Shown: positions 38,341-46,708 of the stretch, piece after piece
How the letters are laid out: each line of letters begins with the position of its first letter
How positions within the stretch are numbered: position 1 is the first letter of the stretch
DNA from: Bradyrhizobium sp. 1
GTDB taxonomy: Bacteria > Pseudomonadota > Alphaproteobacteria > Rhizobiales > Xanthobacteraceae
Direction: 5' to 3'
Assembly: GCF_023073315.1 (NCBI RefSeq)
Contig: NZ_JADPJH010000026.1
Location: 216,167-280,166, forward strand
Length of the DNA stretch: 64,000 nucleotides
Notes under the pieces: model-generated
Databases searched by the model: none
The model's input: the letters and a program-made list of their open reading frames with translations, nothing else
What the model was told of the DNA's origin: nothing
Program-made: the position numbers and the translations under genes

Positions 38341-39321
38341 TTAGCGCCAGCCTTCGCCGTGAGCTTCAGTCGCGATCTGCGGCTGTAGGCCCATGATCTC
38401 CCGCACCTTGGCGGGCCAGGCGGAGACATCAGTGCCGTGGGTGTGGAACATGGCGACCGCAAGCCGGTCCATGCCGAAGGCGACGCAGCCGGTGTGCGCC
38501 GGCTCGCCATTGGCGTCCTTGATGTCCCAGGTGATGCCGAAATGCTCGCGGTGATAGTTGAAGCTCATGCAGGCGGTCGGCTGCTCTTCCGAGCGCAGCG
38601 GGATCAGCAGCTCGAACTTGAGCTGCTGCTGCTTCTGGCTCACCGCCTTCATCTGACCGACGCGCCCAAAGAAGGGGTCACTGGCATAGTCGACGCGGAA
38701 GGTGAGGCCGAGATCGGTCGCGATCGCCTGCGCGCGCACCATCCAGCGATCACGGAAATCGGACACATCGTCGGGACTGCCGATGCAGACATATTCGCGC
38801 ATGCGGAACGATTGCAGCCGGTCGAGATGCTTTGACGGCTCGCGGCGGAAGCAGTCGGCGGCGACGTCGAAGCGCAGGCCGCCCTTCGGCAGTTGGCCGC
38901 GGCTCGCCGCGATCGGATAGACCGGATAACAGGCGGCGGGCGACAGCACGAGATCGGCCGGCGAGAGTGATGAGGTCCAGTCACCGCCGGCATCGAAGCG
39001 GCTTACCGCGGCGTTGATCTCGCGTTCGGTGCCGTGCAGGCCGCAGACGCAGCCGAGCAGGTTCGGAAAGCTCTTGAGGTAGCCGGATTTCTCCAGCTGG
39101 GAGCGGCTCATCACCGGCGGAAAGCGCATCACCTCGGTGCCGGCCTCGCGGTTGCTGGTGATCAGCGCGGCAAGCTTCTCGACGACGCCTTCATAAAGCG
39201 CGGTGCGGGCATAGACGCCGTCGGCGCCCATGCGGTGGAACAGCTTGTCGGCGAGATGATCCAGCGGATCTGCGATTTGCGGCGCGGTCTCGGGCGAATC
39301 GGGGAGGACGGCAATGTTCAT
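38341..39321 (-). CDS. Amino acid:[carrier protein] ligase (class II aaRS-like)
   Basis: A 326-residue homologue of the catalytic core of atypical seryl-tRNA synthetase, without a tRNA-binding domain. From established work on this family (shown for a Bradyrhizobium enzyme), it activates a small amino acid such as glycine or alanine with ATP and loads it on the phosphopantetheine of a carrier protein. The active-site zinc ligands are C131, E176 and C279, all present. Class II motif 2 is seen in FRREPSKHLDRLQSFRMREY and motif 3 in GMDRLAVAMF. The ATG at 39321 gives exactly this numbering; a longer frame adds a poor leader. Its partner carrier protein is at 40962. Confidence 0.9.
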   Translation of the reverse strand: MNIAVLPDSPETAPQIADPLDHLADKLFHRMGADGVYARTALYEGVVEKLAALITSNREAGTEVMRFPPVMSRSQLEKSGYLKSFPNLLGCVCGLHGTEREINAAVSRFDAGGDWTSSLSPADLVLSPAACYPVYPIAASRGQLPKGGLRFDVAADCFRREPSKHLDRLQSFRMREYVCIGSPDDVSDFRDRWMVRAQAIATDLGLTFRVDYASDPFFGRVGQMKAVSQKQQQLKFELLIPLRSEEQPTACMSFNYHREHFGITWDIKDANGEPAHTGCVAFGMDRLAVAMFHTHGTDVSAWPAKVREIMGLQPQIATEAHGEGWR

Positions 39322-39387
39322 GGTTCGATGTCCTGCTATTTCAAAATTGTTCTTGTTGGTCGCCAAGGCACGTTCGTCGCCAAGCAC

Positions 39388-40605
39388 TTAGTCGCGAAGG
39401 CTCGTCGGCACGCCGCTCATCAGGGTTGAGGTTGCGGCGTTGGCCAGAATGCGGTCGTTGTTGATCATGATCGGCGACGACAGCACGTCGCGCAGATGGC
39501 GGCCCATGGTGAACTCGCCGTCGTTGCGGTAGCCGGAAAGGCCCGCAGTGCGCATCGCATGCATCACGGTTTCGACCGCGAGTTCGGAGGCCTGCACCTT
39601 CAGAAGGGTGATCGACGACTGGAAATCGAGCGAGCCGAGCGCACGCTCGTCATGCTCGGCGCGGGCGAAGGCGTCGATATTGGCCGATATCAGCGCGCGG
39701 AGTTTTGCGAGCGACATTTTTGCGGCGGTGAAATGTGCGGCCGCCGGCGGCATCTGGCCACCAGAGGTGCGCGCCGCCTTGCGGACGAAGGCCTGTGCGC
39801 GCGTCACCGCAGCAGCGGCAATGCCCGCCCAGGCCGACGACCAGCACAGATGCGCGAACGGCGTCATGGTCTGGGCGTGGATCTTGTCATAGGCCTCAGG
39901 GAAGACACGGTCGGCGGGGCAGTCGACCTTCAGCTCGAAACCCGTCGAGCAGGTGCCGCGCATGCCGAGCGTCTCCCAGCCCAGCGTCCGCTTCAGCGAA
40001 TAATCGTCCTTGGCGAGCGCCAGCAGCACCTGGTCGGAGGCAGCCGCCTCGGTGGCGCGGCGGGCGATCGTGACGAGACCGTCCGCCTCGGCGCCGTAGG
40101 AGATCACGGTGGCGTCGCGCGTGAGCGAGACGGTATCGCCGGCGTGGTCGACCGCGGCCGCGCTGGCGCGGACGTTGCCGCCGTTCTGGCCTTCGGTGGT
40201 GGAGGAGGCGAGCAGCCATTGGTCGCGGGCGACCCGGCGCATCATGGTTTCCATCCAGGGAATGCCGTGGCCGTGTCTGACGACGCAGGCGACCTTTGTC
40301 GTGTGCATCGCATAGACCATCGCGGTCGAGGCGCAAGCGCGCCCGAGCGTGTAGCAGATGTCGGTAACGTCGTGGATCGAGGCACCGAAGCCGCCGAACT
40401 CGACCGGGATCATCACACCGAGCAATTTCTGCTCACGCGCGACGTTGAAAGCTTTATGTGGGAAGCGGGCGTCGCGATCGACGCCGTCGGCGTCGGCTGC
40501 CGCCGCAGCGGCGGTTTGGGCGGCGCGCTCGATCAAAGAGGGACCTTGCTCGAGGAAGCTTGATTGCGTCTCGTCGACAGTGAGGACCGCTTCACGCACG
40601 TTCAT
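39388..40605 (-). CDS. Acyl-CoA dehydrogenase-like flavoprotein, non-canonical active site
   Basis: A 405-residue protein with the acyl-CoA dehydrogenase fold: N-terminal helices (GVMIPVEFGGFGASIHDV), middle beta domain (LASSTTEGQNGGNVRAS, GWETLGMRGTCSTGFEL) and C-terminal helical domain. Where dehydrogenases have the catalytic glutamate (IYEGT), this protein reads IMINND, so the normal base is missing there. It may oxidise or oxygenate a carrier-protein-bound amino acid, as related flavoproteins do to prolyl carriers, but this is inference. It is the first gene of the operon, 66 bases before the ligase gene and divergent from the carrier protein. Confidence 0.8.
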   Translation of the reverse strand: MNVREAVLTVDETQSSFLEQGPSLIERAAQTAAAAAADADGVDRDARFPHKAFNVAREQKLLGVMIPVEFGGFGASIHDVTDICYTLGRACASTAMVYAMHTTKVACVVRHGHGIPWMETMMRRVARDQWLLASSTTEGQNGGNVRASAAAVDHAGDTVSLTRDATVISYGAEADGLVTIARRATEAAASDQVLLALAKDDYSLKRTLGWETLGMRGTCSTGFELKVDCPADRVFPEAYDKIHAQTMTPFAHLCWSSAWAGIAAAAVTRAQAFVRKAARTSGGQMPPAAAHFTAAKMSLAKLRALISANIDAFARAEHDERALGSLDFQSSITLLKVQASELAVETVMHAMRTAGLSGYRNDGEFTMGRHLRDVLSSPIMINNDRILANAATSTLMSGVPTSLRD

Positions 40606-40961
40606 GCTCGTCCGCCTCCGTTTCGCCGTTCGAGATCGAGAGCATCATTCGCGATGCCGTCCACGATCATCCGGCAATTCTAGCTTGCGGCTGGAGGCTA
40701 CGGATTTAATTCAAATTCGTCGATGAAATAGAGGGTAAACGAAGTCCAATTCCCAACGAACAGTTAAGGCCCGGTTGTTTGCATCCCCCGGATTTCCGCG
40801 ATCCCGTTAGGGATCTGGAAGAAGCCAAAAATTCCAGACAATCTGAGTCATCGTTTACTAAGAAACGCGAAGTAATGGTGTCGCCCATTGCGGGATCGGC
40901 CGTCCCTGCCCATCGTAGCCCGCAGACCGGTCCGATCTTTTTATCCAGATGGAATTTAACC
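40606..40961. promoter_or_regulatory. Divergent promoter region of the carrier-protein island
   Basis: The 356 bases between the flavoprotein and the carrier-protein genes contain no gene I can support; a plus-strand extension of the carrier-protein frame to 40779 has no start signal. The middle is relatively AT-rich (about 40700-40870). It contains an inverted repeat CGTTT-N6-AAACG at 40852-40867, which could be a regulator site. It must hold both promoters. Confidence 0.45.
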
Positions 40962-41234
40962 ATGCAGGCCTTCGACACCGACGTGCGCAATCGCATCATC
41001 AAGCTGGTGAAGGGCATCCTCGAGCAGAACTCGCTCACGGCTGACGTCACGCCATCGACGAAACTCGTCGACGCCGGCTTGACCTCGATGGACATGGTCA
41101 ATTTGATGCTCGGCGTCGAAGCCGAGTTCGACTTCACCATCCCGCAAGTCGAGATCACCCCGGAGAATTTCCAGTCGGTCGAGACGCTGGAGCGCATGGT
41201 CGCGACCCAGTTGCAGCCGGCGACAGCGGCCTAA
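40962..41234 (+). CDS. Dedicated aminoacyl carrier protein
   Basis: A 90-residue acyl-carrier-protein-like four-helix protein. The phosphopantetheine site is S42 in DAGLTSMDMVNLM, with TSM in place of the usual DSL of fatty acid ACP. VEAEFDFTIPQVEITPENFQSVETL is the typical helix II-III region. It is the expected acceptor of the amino acid activated by the ligase at 38341-39321, from which it is divergently transcribed. The ATG at 40962 is chosen; a GGA lies eight bases ahead. It is clearly distinct from housekeeping AcpP. Confidence 0.9.
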   Translation: MQAFDTDVRNRIIKLVKGILEQNSLTADVTPSTKLVDAGLTSMDMVNLMLGVEAEFDFTIPQVEITPENFQSVETLERMVATQLQPATAA

Positions 41235-41341
41235 TCAGGCGCGCCTCACCTCCCGGCAAGATCTCACCACCCCGTTCCAAAACCGCCGCAAAACTGGCAT
41301 AGCTTAACCATGTCGCACGTAGCTGACAGGGTGGAGCAGGC

Positions 41342-42217
41342 ATGACGCAGGCGGTATTGGGCATCATCGGTGGCTCCGGCATCTACGATCTGCCGGGTCT
41401 CGAAGGCGCGCACGAAGAGGTGATCAAGAGCCCCTGGGGCGAGCCGTCGGCGCCACTGCGGCGCGGCTCCATTGCCGGCCTGCCGATCGTGTTCCTGCCG
41501 CGGCACGACAAGGGCCATCGGCTGCCGCCCTCCGACATCAACTATCGCGCCAATATCGACGTGCTGAAGCGGGCCGGCGTCACCGATCTGATCTCGCTCT
41601 CGGCCTGCGGTTCCTTCAAGGACGAGATGCCGCCGGGCACCTTCGTGCTCGTCGATCAATTCGTGGATCGCACCCACAAGCGCGAGAGCTCGTTCTTCGG
41701 CCGGGGCTGCGTCGCGCATGTGTCGATGGCGCACCCGGTCTCGCCGCGCTTGCGTATTCATCTTGCTGCTGCCGCCGAAGCCGAAGGTCTCGCGATCGCG
41801 CGCGGCGGCACTTATGTCTGCATGGAGGGGCCGCAATTCTCGACCTATGCGGAGAGCATGACCTACAAGACGCTGGGCTATTCCGTGATCGGCATGACCA
41901 ACATGCCCGAAGCAAAACTCGCCCGCGAGGCCGAGATTTGCTACGCCACCGTCGCAATGGTGACGGATTTCGATTGCTGGCATCCCGATCACGACGCCGT
42001 CACGGTGCAGGACATCATCCGCGTGCTGACTTCCAACGCCGACAAGGCCAAGGCCCTGGTGGCTCGGCTGGCCAAGGATTTCCCGCGCGAGCATGAGCCA
42101 TGCCCGATCGGCTCGGACCGCGCGCTCGACACCGCGCTGATCACAGCACCCGAGGCGCGCGATCCGGAGCTACTGAAGAAGCTCGACGCGGTGGCCGGGC
42201 GCATCCTGCGGGCGTGA
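41342..42217 (+). CDS. mtnP: S-methyl-5'-thioadenosine phosphorylase
   Basis: A 291-residue nucleoside phosphorylase that splits methylthioadenosine into adenine and methylthioribose 1-phosphate. The start GIIGGSGIYDLPGL, the phosphate-binding region RHDKGHRLPPSDINYRAN, MEGPQFST and the VTDFDCWHPDHD loop with base-contacting aspartates are the MTA phosphorylase hallmarks. mtnA follows 18 bases later, so the pair forms an operon for recycling the by-product of polyamine and acyl-homoserine lactone synthesis. Confidence 0.95.
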   Translation: MTQAVLGIIGGSGIYDLPGLEGAHEEVIKSPWGEPSAPLRRGSIAGLPIVFLPRHDKGHRLPPSDINYRANIDVLKRAGVTDLISLSACGSFKDEMPPGTFVLVDQFVDRTHKRESSFFGRGCVAHVSMAHPVSPRLRIHLAAAAEAEGLAIARGGTYVCMEGPQFSTYAESMTYKTLGYSVIGMTNMPEAKLAREAEICYATVAMVTDFDCWHPDHDAVTVQDIIRVLTSNADKAKALVARLAKDFPREHEPCPIGSDRALDTALITAPEARDPELLKKLDAVAGRILRA

Positions 42218-42235
42218 TACGAAAGGCAAAATGCC

Positions 42236-43342
42236 ATGAACGTCGACGGCAAGCATTTCCGCAGCATCTGGCGCGAGCGCGACGGATGGTCGGTCGGCGC
42301 GATCGACCAGCGCAGGCTGCCGCATGAGTTCGTCGTTGCAAAGCTGACCTCGTGCGAGGACGCGGCCGTGGCGATCCGTGACATGCTGGTGCGTGGTGCG
42401 CCGCTGATCGGCGCCACCGCAGCCTATGGCATGGCGCTTGCGATGCGCGAGGATTCTTCCAATGCCGGTCTGAAGCGCGCTTATGACACGCTGGTCGTGG
42501 CGCGGCCAACGGCGATCAACCTGAAATGGGCGCTCGACGAGATGCGTGCGACGCTCGTGCCGATCGATCCGCTTGAGCGGGCGGAAGCTGCCTACGCGCG
42601 CGCCGACGAGATCGTCGAGCAAGACGTCGAGATCAACCGCGGCATCGCCGCCAACGGCCTGAAGCTGATCGAGGCGATTGCCGCGAAGAAGCCGGGCGAG
42701 ACCGTCAATTTGCTGACCCATTGCAACGCCGGCTGGCTCGCCACCGTCGATTGGGGCACGGCTACGGCGCCGATTTATCTGGCGCATGAGCGCGGCATCA
42801 AGGTCCATGTCTGGGTCGACGAGACCCGTCCGCGCAACCAGGGCGCCTCCCTCACGGCGTGGGAGCTCGGCCATCACGGCGTGCCGCATACGGTCATCCC
42901 GGACAATACCGGCGGGCATCTGATGCAGCACGGCATGGTCGATCTCGCCATCGTCGGCACCGATCGTGTCGCCGCCAATGGCGATGTCTGCAACAAGATC
43001 GGGACCTATCTGAAGGCGCTGGCCGCGCACGACAACAACGTGCCGTTCTACGTCGCGCTGCCTTCGCCGACGATCGATTTTGCCGTCGACGACGGCATCC
43101 GCGATATCCCGATCGAGCAGAGAAGCGGCACTGAAGTCACCGACATGACCGGCCGTACCGCGGACGGAAGGCTGGAGACGGTGCGCATCGTGCCTGACGG
43201 CTCGCCGGTCGCGAACTACGCGTTCGACGTGACGCCGGCACGGCTTGTGACGGGCCTCATCACCGAGCGCGGCGTGCTGAAGCCGGATCGCGCTTCGCTG
43301 GCGGCGGCGTTCCCGGAGCGGATTGCCGCTGCGGCGGAGTAG
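42236..43342 (+). CDS. mtnA: S-methyl-5-thioribose-1-phosphate isomerase
   Basis: A 368-residue isomerase, homologous to eIF2B subunits, that converts methylthioribose 1-phosphate to methylthioribulose 1-phosphate. The catalytic cysteine is C163 in LLTHCNAGWLAT and the aspartate is D243 in VGTDRVAANGD; RGAPLIGATAAYG is the substrate loop. It uses the product of mtnP directly upstream. The next salvage steps (mtnB, C, D) are not in the window; a convergent HAD hydrolase is the neighbour instead. Confidence 0.95.
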   Translation: MNVDGKHFRSIWRERDGWSVGAIDQRRLPHEFVVAKLTSCEDAAVAIRDMLVRGAPLIGATAAYGMALAMREDSSNAGLKRAYDTLVVARPTAINLKWALDEMRATLVPIDPLERAEAAYARADEIVEQDVEINRGIAANGLKLIEAIAAKKPGETVNLLTHCNAGWLATVDWGTATAPIYLAHERGIKVHVWVDETRPRNQGASLTAWELGHHGVPHTVIPDNTGGHLMQHGMVDLAIVGTDRVAANGDVCNKIGTYLKALAAHDNNVPFYVALPSPTIDFAVDDGIRDIPIEQRSGTEVTDMTGRTADGRLETVRIVPDGSPVANYAFDVTPARLVTGLITERGVLKPDRASLAAAFPERIAAAAE

Positions 43343-43346
43343 TTAA

Positions 43347-43982
43347 CTAGCCGAGCTTCAGCCCCGTCGTCGCCTCGAGCTCTGCAATCGCCTGCGCGCC
43401 ATTGACCACCTTGATCGTGGTCATGCCCATCTCGCGCGCGGGTTTCAGATTGACGCCGAGATCGTCGAGATAAACGCACTTTTTCGGATCGACCTTCAGC
43501 GTTTCGACCATCAGCTGGTAGATGCGCGGGTCGGGCTTGCGCAGGCCAATCTTGGCGGATTCGATGACGTGGTCGAACAGCACCATCACCTCCGCGACAT
43601 AGAGTGACCGCCCGGTCATGCTGCCGATCACGTTGGCTGGCAGATTGTTGGTGATGCAGCCGGTCTTGAACTTCGCCTTGATGCGTTTCAGGGCTTCGAC
43701 CATCTCGGGGCGCAGATCGCCCTGCAGCAGCGGCAGCACCTCGCGGCCGCGCACCTCGGCGCCGAGCGCAAGTGACTCCGCGGCAAACAGCTTGTCGAAT
43801 GCGTCGATATCGACCTCGGCGCGCTCGAACTTGGCCCAGGCATTCTCCAGATGGTTGGCGGCGTTGGTGCGCCGGATGATGTCGACGGGCAGGCCGCGCT
43901 CGGTCTCGAACCGCGTAAATGCCTCGAACGGCGAGCTGGTCAGCACGCCGCCAAAATCAAAGATCACAGCCTCGATCGCCAC
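43347..43982 (-). CDS. HAD-IA family hydrolase
   Basis: A 211-residue haloacid dehalogenase superfamily hydrolase. Motif I is FDFGGVLT: the first aspartate is kept, but the usual second aspartate is a glycine, as in the epoxide-hydrolase N-domain/ACAD10-like subgroup, so typical phosphatase acid catalysis may be weak. Motif II is ITNN, motif III is the lysine in KIGLRKPDPRIY, and motif IV is YLDDLGVNLKPA. The stop is four bases from the mtnA stop (convergent), so any link with methylthioribose salvage is only positional. Confidence 0.85.
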   Translation of the reverse strand: MAIEAVIFDFGGVLTSSPFEAFTRFETERGLPVDIIRRTNAANHLENAWAKFERAEVDIDAFDKLFAAESLALGAEVRGREVLPLLQGDLRPEMVEALKRIKAKFKTGCITNNLPANVIGSMTGRSLYVAEVMVLFDHVIESAKIGLRKPDPRIYQLMVETLKVDPKKCVYLDDLGVNLKPAREMGMTTIKVVNGAQAIAELEATTGLKLG

Positions 43983-44092
43983 TATCCTGCCCTCGTCAAT
44001 TCCTTTCCAAGACGGCTAGCATGCGCTATCGGCAAGGACCAGTCCGAAGCAATCCCGTGCCTCCAGTGATGCTGACGCCAAAGCATGTTCCC

Positions 44093-44851
44093 ATGAAGAA
44101 GCTTGCAACTCTCGTCGCAGCCGCGCTGCTGCTCGCCACGCCCGCCGACGCCATCGTCGGCGGCGGCACGCCGCAGACGGATGGCGTTGCGCGCGCGATC
44201 GTCACCATCGTCGGATCGCGCGGCAATTTCTGCACCGGCAGCCTGATCGCACCAAAACTGGTGCTGACGGTTGCCCACTGCGTGCAGCCGGGTGCGGACT
44301 ACAAGATCGTCGATCGTGGCGCCGACGGCCAGCCGCAATTGCTGAACGTGCGCACCGTCGCGATCCATCCCAACTTCAACATGCAGGCGATGCAGGCGCA
44401 CCGCGCTACTGCGGACGTGGCATTGCTGCAACTGGAAATTCCACTCAAGGGAAAATCGACGGTGCCGGTCGGTGCGCCGAATATTCCGATCCAGGTCGGC
44501 GGCCGCTTCGTCATCGCCGGAATCGGTGTCACCGTGCGCGGTGACGGCAAGAGCGGCGGCGCGACGCGTGTCGCCGGCCTCGTCGCCACGGGCCAGCCCG
44601 GCACGCTCCAGATCCGGCTGGTTGATCCCGTAACCAACGGTGTTCGCGACGGAATTGGCGCCTGCACCGGCGATTCCGGAGGTCCCGTGTTCGAGGACAA
44701 GCCGAACGGTCCCATGCTCGTCGGCGTCATCAGCTGGTCGACGGGGCCGAACGGCGCCGCCGGCTGCGGCGGATTGACGGGGGTCACGCCGCTCACGCTC
44801 TATCGCGACTGGATCTTGCAGACCGCGCGGGGCTGGGGCGCGGCGTTGTAG
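44093..44851 (+). CDS. Secreted trypsin-like serine protease
   Basis: A 252-residue exported S1-type protease. The signal peptide ends at about residue 19 (PADA), followed directly by IVGGGTPQ, which resembles the mature N terminus of trypsins (IVGG). The triad is H in TVAHC, D in TADVALLQL and S in CTGDSGGPVF. Cysteines CTGSLIAPK and AHC would form the usual disulfide. The mature-like N terminus directly after the signal site suggests no separate propeptide. The substrate is unknown. Confidence 0.88.
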   Translation: MKKLATLVAAALLLATPADAIVGGGTPQTDGVARAIVTIVGSRGNFCTGSLIAPKLVLTVAHCVQPGADYKIVDRGADGQPQLLNVRTVAIHPNFNMQAMQAHRATADVALLQLEIPLKGKSTVPVGAPNIPIQVGGRFVIAGIGVTVRGDGKSGGATRVAGLVATGQPGTLQIRLVDPVTNGVRDGIGACTGDSGGPVFEDKPNGPMLVGVISWSTGPNGAAGCGGLTGVTPLTLYRDWILQTARGWGAAL

Positions 44852-44973
44852 TTTGATCGCGACTTGATCTATGTCATTTTGGTGCGGAAGCGCGATGGGC
44901 AACAATGCCCGTCGCGGAGGAAACGCGTCGCCAATCAATGGCGGCCTGAAAAAGACAAGGCATAGAAGCAACA

Positions 44974-46476
44974 ATGAATGTCGCTGTTCGCAGTCACGCC
45001 ACGGCCAAACAGGCCTCGGAGCATTTCGACGTGCTGATCGTCGGCGCCGGCATCTCCGGCATCGGCAGCGCCTATCACATGACGAAGCAGCTTCCGGGCG
45101 CGAGCTTCGTCATCCTGGAAACGCAGGCGACGTTCGGCGGCACCTGGATCACGCATCGCTATCCCGGAATTCGTTCGGACAGCGACCTCCACACCTTCGG
45201 CTACAGCTTCAAGCCATGGGTCGGGCCGCCGATCGCGAGCGCCGAAGAGATCCTCAGCTATATGAACGAGGTGATCGACGACAACGATATCGCCCGGCAC
45301 ATCCGCTACAAGCACAAGATCAATTCCGCGAGCTGGTCGAGCGAGCAGAACCTCTGGACCATCGAGGCGGTCGTAACCGACACCGGTGAGCCCAAGACGT
45401 TCACCGCGAACTTCCTCTGGATGTGCCAGGGCTATTACCGCCATTCCGAAGGCTACACGCCAGAATGGAAGGGCACGGAGCGCTTCAAGGGCCGCATCGT
45501 CCATCCGCAGACCTGGCCGGATGATATCGACCTCGCGGGCAAGAAAGTCGTCGTGATCGGCTCGGGCGCGACCGCAGCGACACTGGTGCCGAACATCGCC
45601 GACCAATGCGCGCATGTCACCATGCTCCAGCGCTCGCCGACCTATTTCCGGCTCGGGCGCAATGCGATCGAGATCGCGGAGGAGCTGCGCAGGCTTCAGG
45701 TCGACGAAGAATGGATTCACGAGATCGTCCGCCGCAAGATCCTGTTCGAGCAGGATGCCTTTACGAAGCTCTGCCTGTCCAAGCCGGAGCAGGTGAAGAA
45801 GGAGCTGATCGGCCAGATCAGCGCGGTCCTCGGTCCGGATTACGACGTCGAGACGCACTTCACGCCGACGTACCGGCCGTGGCGGCAGCGCATCGCCTTC
45901 GTGCCGGATGCCGATCTGTTCAAGGGCATCGCCAGCGGCAAGGCCTCCGTCGTCACCGACGAGATCGAATGTTTCGCCGAGAACGGCATCGAGCTCAAAT
46001 CAGGCAAGCTGCTCGAAGCGGATGTCATCGTCACCGCGACCGGCTTCAATCTCGCGGCGCTCGGCGATATCGCCTTCGAGATCGACGGCAAGCCGCTCGC
46101 CTTCGGAGACACCGTCACCTATCGCGGCATGATGTTTACGGGCGTGCCGAACATGGTCTGGGTGTTCGGCTATTTCCGCGCGAGCTGGACGCTGCGCGTC
46201 GATCTCGTCGCGGACTTCGTCTGCCGGCTGCTCGGCCACATGAAGGCGAAGGGTACGAAGAAGGTCGAGGTCAAGCTGCGCGCCGAAGACCACAACATGC
46301 CGATCCTGCCCTGGATCGATCCGGAAAACTTCAATCCCGGCTACATCATGCGCGACATGAACCTGCTGCCCAAGCGCGGCGACAAGCCGGAATGGCAGCA
46401 CAGCCAGGATTACTGGACCGAGAAAGACGAGATCCCGAAGACGGATCTGGATGACGGGGCGTTTGTGTACGGGTGA
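44974..46476 (+). CDS. Flavin-containing monooxygenase, Baeyer-Villiger type
   Basis: A 500-residue FAD/NADPH enzyme that would insert oxygen next to a ketone or oxidise heteroatoms. The FAD-binding GAGISGIGSAY is at residues 23-33. The type I BVMO fingerprint FKGRIVHPQTWPDD and the second Rossmann motif VIGSGATAATL follow. The ATATGF-like motif is VTATGFNL. The frame starts at ATG 44974; the ribosome site is weak. The substrate cannot be read from the sequence. A dispersed repeat lies downstream. Confidence 0.88.
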   Translation: MNVAVRSHATAKQASEHFDVLIVGAGISGIGSAYHMTKQLPGASFVILETQATFGGTWITHRYPGIRSDSDLHTFGYSFKPWVGPPIASAEEILSYMNEVIDDNDIARHIRYKHKINSASWSSEQNLWTIEAVVTDTGEPKTFTANFLWMCQGYYRHSEGYTPEWKGTERFKGRIVHPQTWPDDIDLAGKKVVVIGSGATAATLVPNIADQCAHVTMLQRSPTYFRLGRNAIEIAEELRRLQVDEEWIHEIVRRKILFEQDAFTKLCLSKPEQVKKELIGQISAVLGPDYDVETHFTPTYRPWRQRIAFVPDADLFKGIASGKASVVTDEIECFAENGIELKSGKLLEADVIVTATGFNLAALGDIAFEIDGKPLAFGDTVTYRGMMFTGVPNMVWVFGYFRASWTLRVDLVADFVCRLLGHMKAKGTKKVEVKLRAEDHNMPILPWIDPENFNPGYIMRDMNLLPKRGDKPEWQHSQDYWTEKDEIPKTDLDDGAFVYG

Positions 46477-46522
46477 GGGGGCGCTGGCGTAAGGGGCGGT
46501 CGCGATCGCCTCTTACTCCGCT

Positions 46523-46664
46523 GTCGTCCCCGCGAAGGCGGGGACCCATAACCCCAGAGAGTAGTTGCGGAGCGAGATGGTCACTCCGAGCCTTCCCTAA
46601 ACTGCTCCCTGTGGTTATGGGTCCCGGATCTGCGCTTCGCTTCGCTGCGCTTGTCCGGGACGAC
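46523..46664. repeat. 142-bp dispersed repeat with nested terminal inverted repeats
   Basis: The ends GTCGTCCC and GGGACGAC are perfect inverted repeats. Just inside, GGGACCCATAACC is mirrored exactly by GGTTATGGGTCCC. The internal part is unrelated to coding sequence. It has the form of a small non-autonomous element and lies between convergent genes. Confidence 0.75.
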
Positions 46665-46708
46665 ACCGGTTGTTGGCCGAATGGCGTGTCAGCTCATTCG
46701 CGCTGCCG

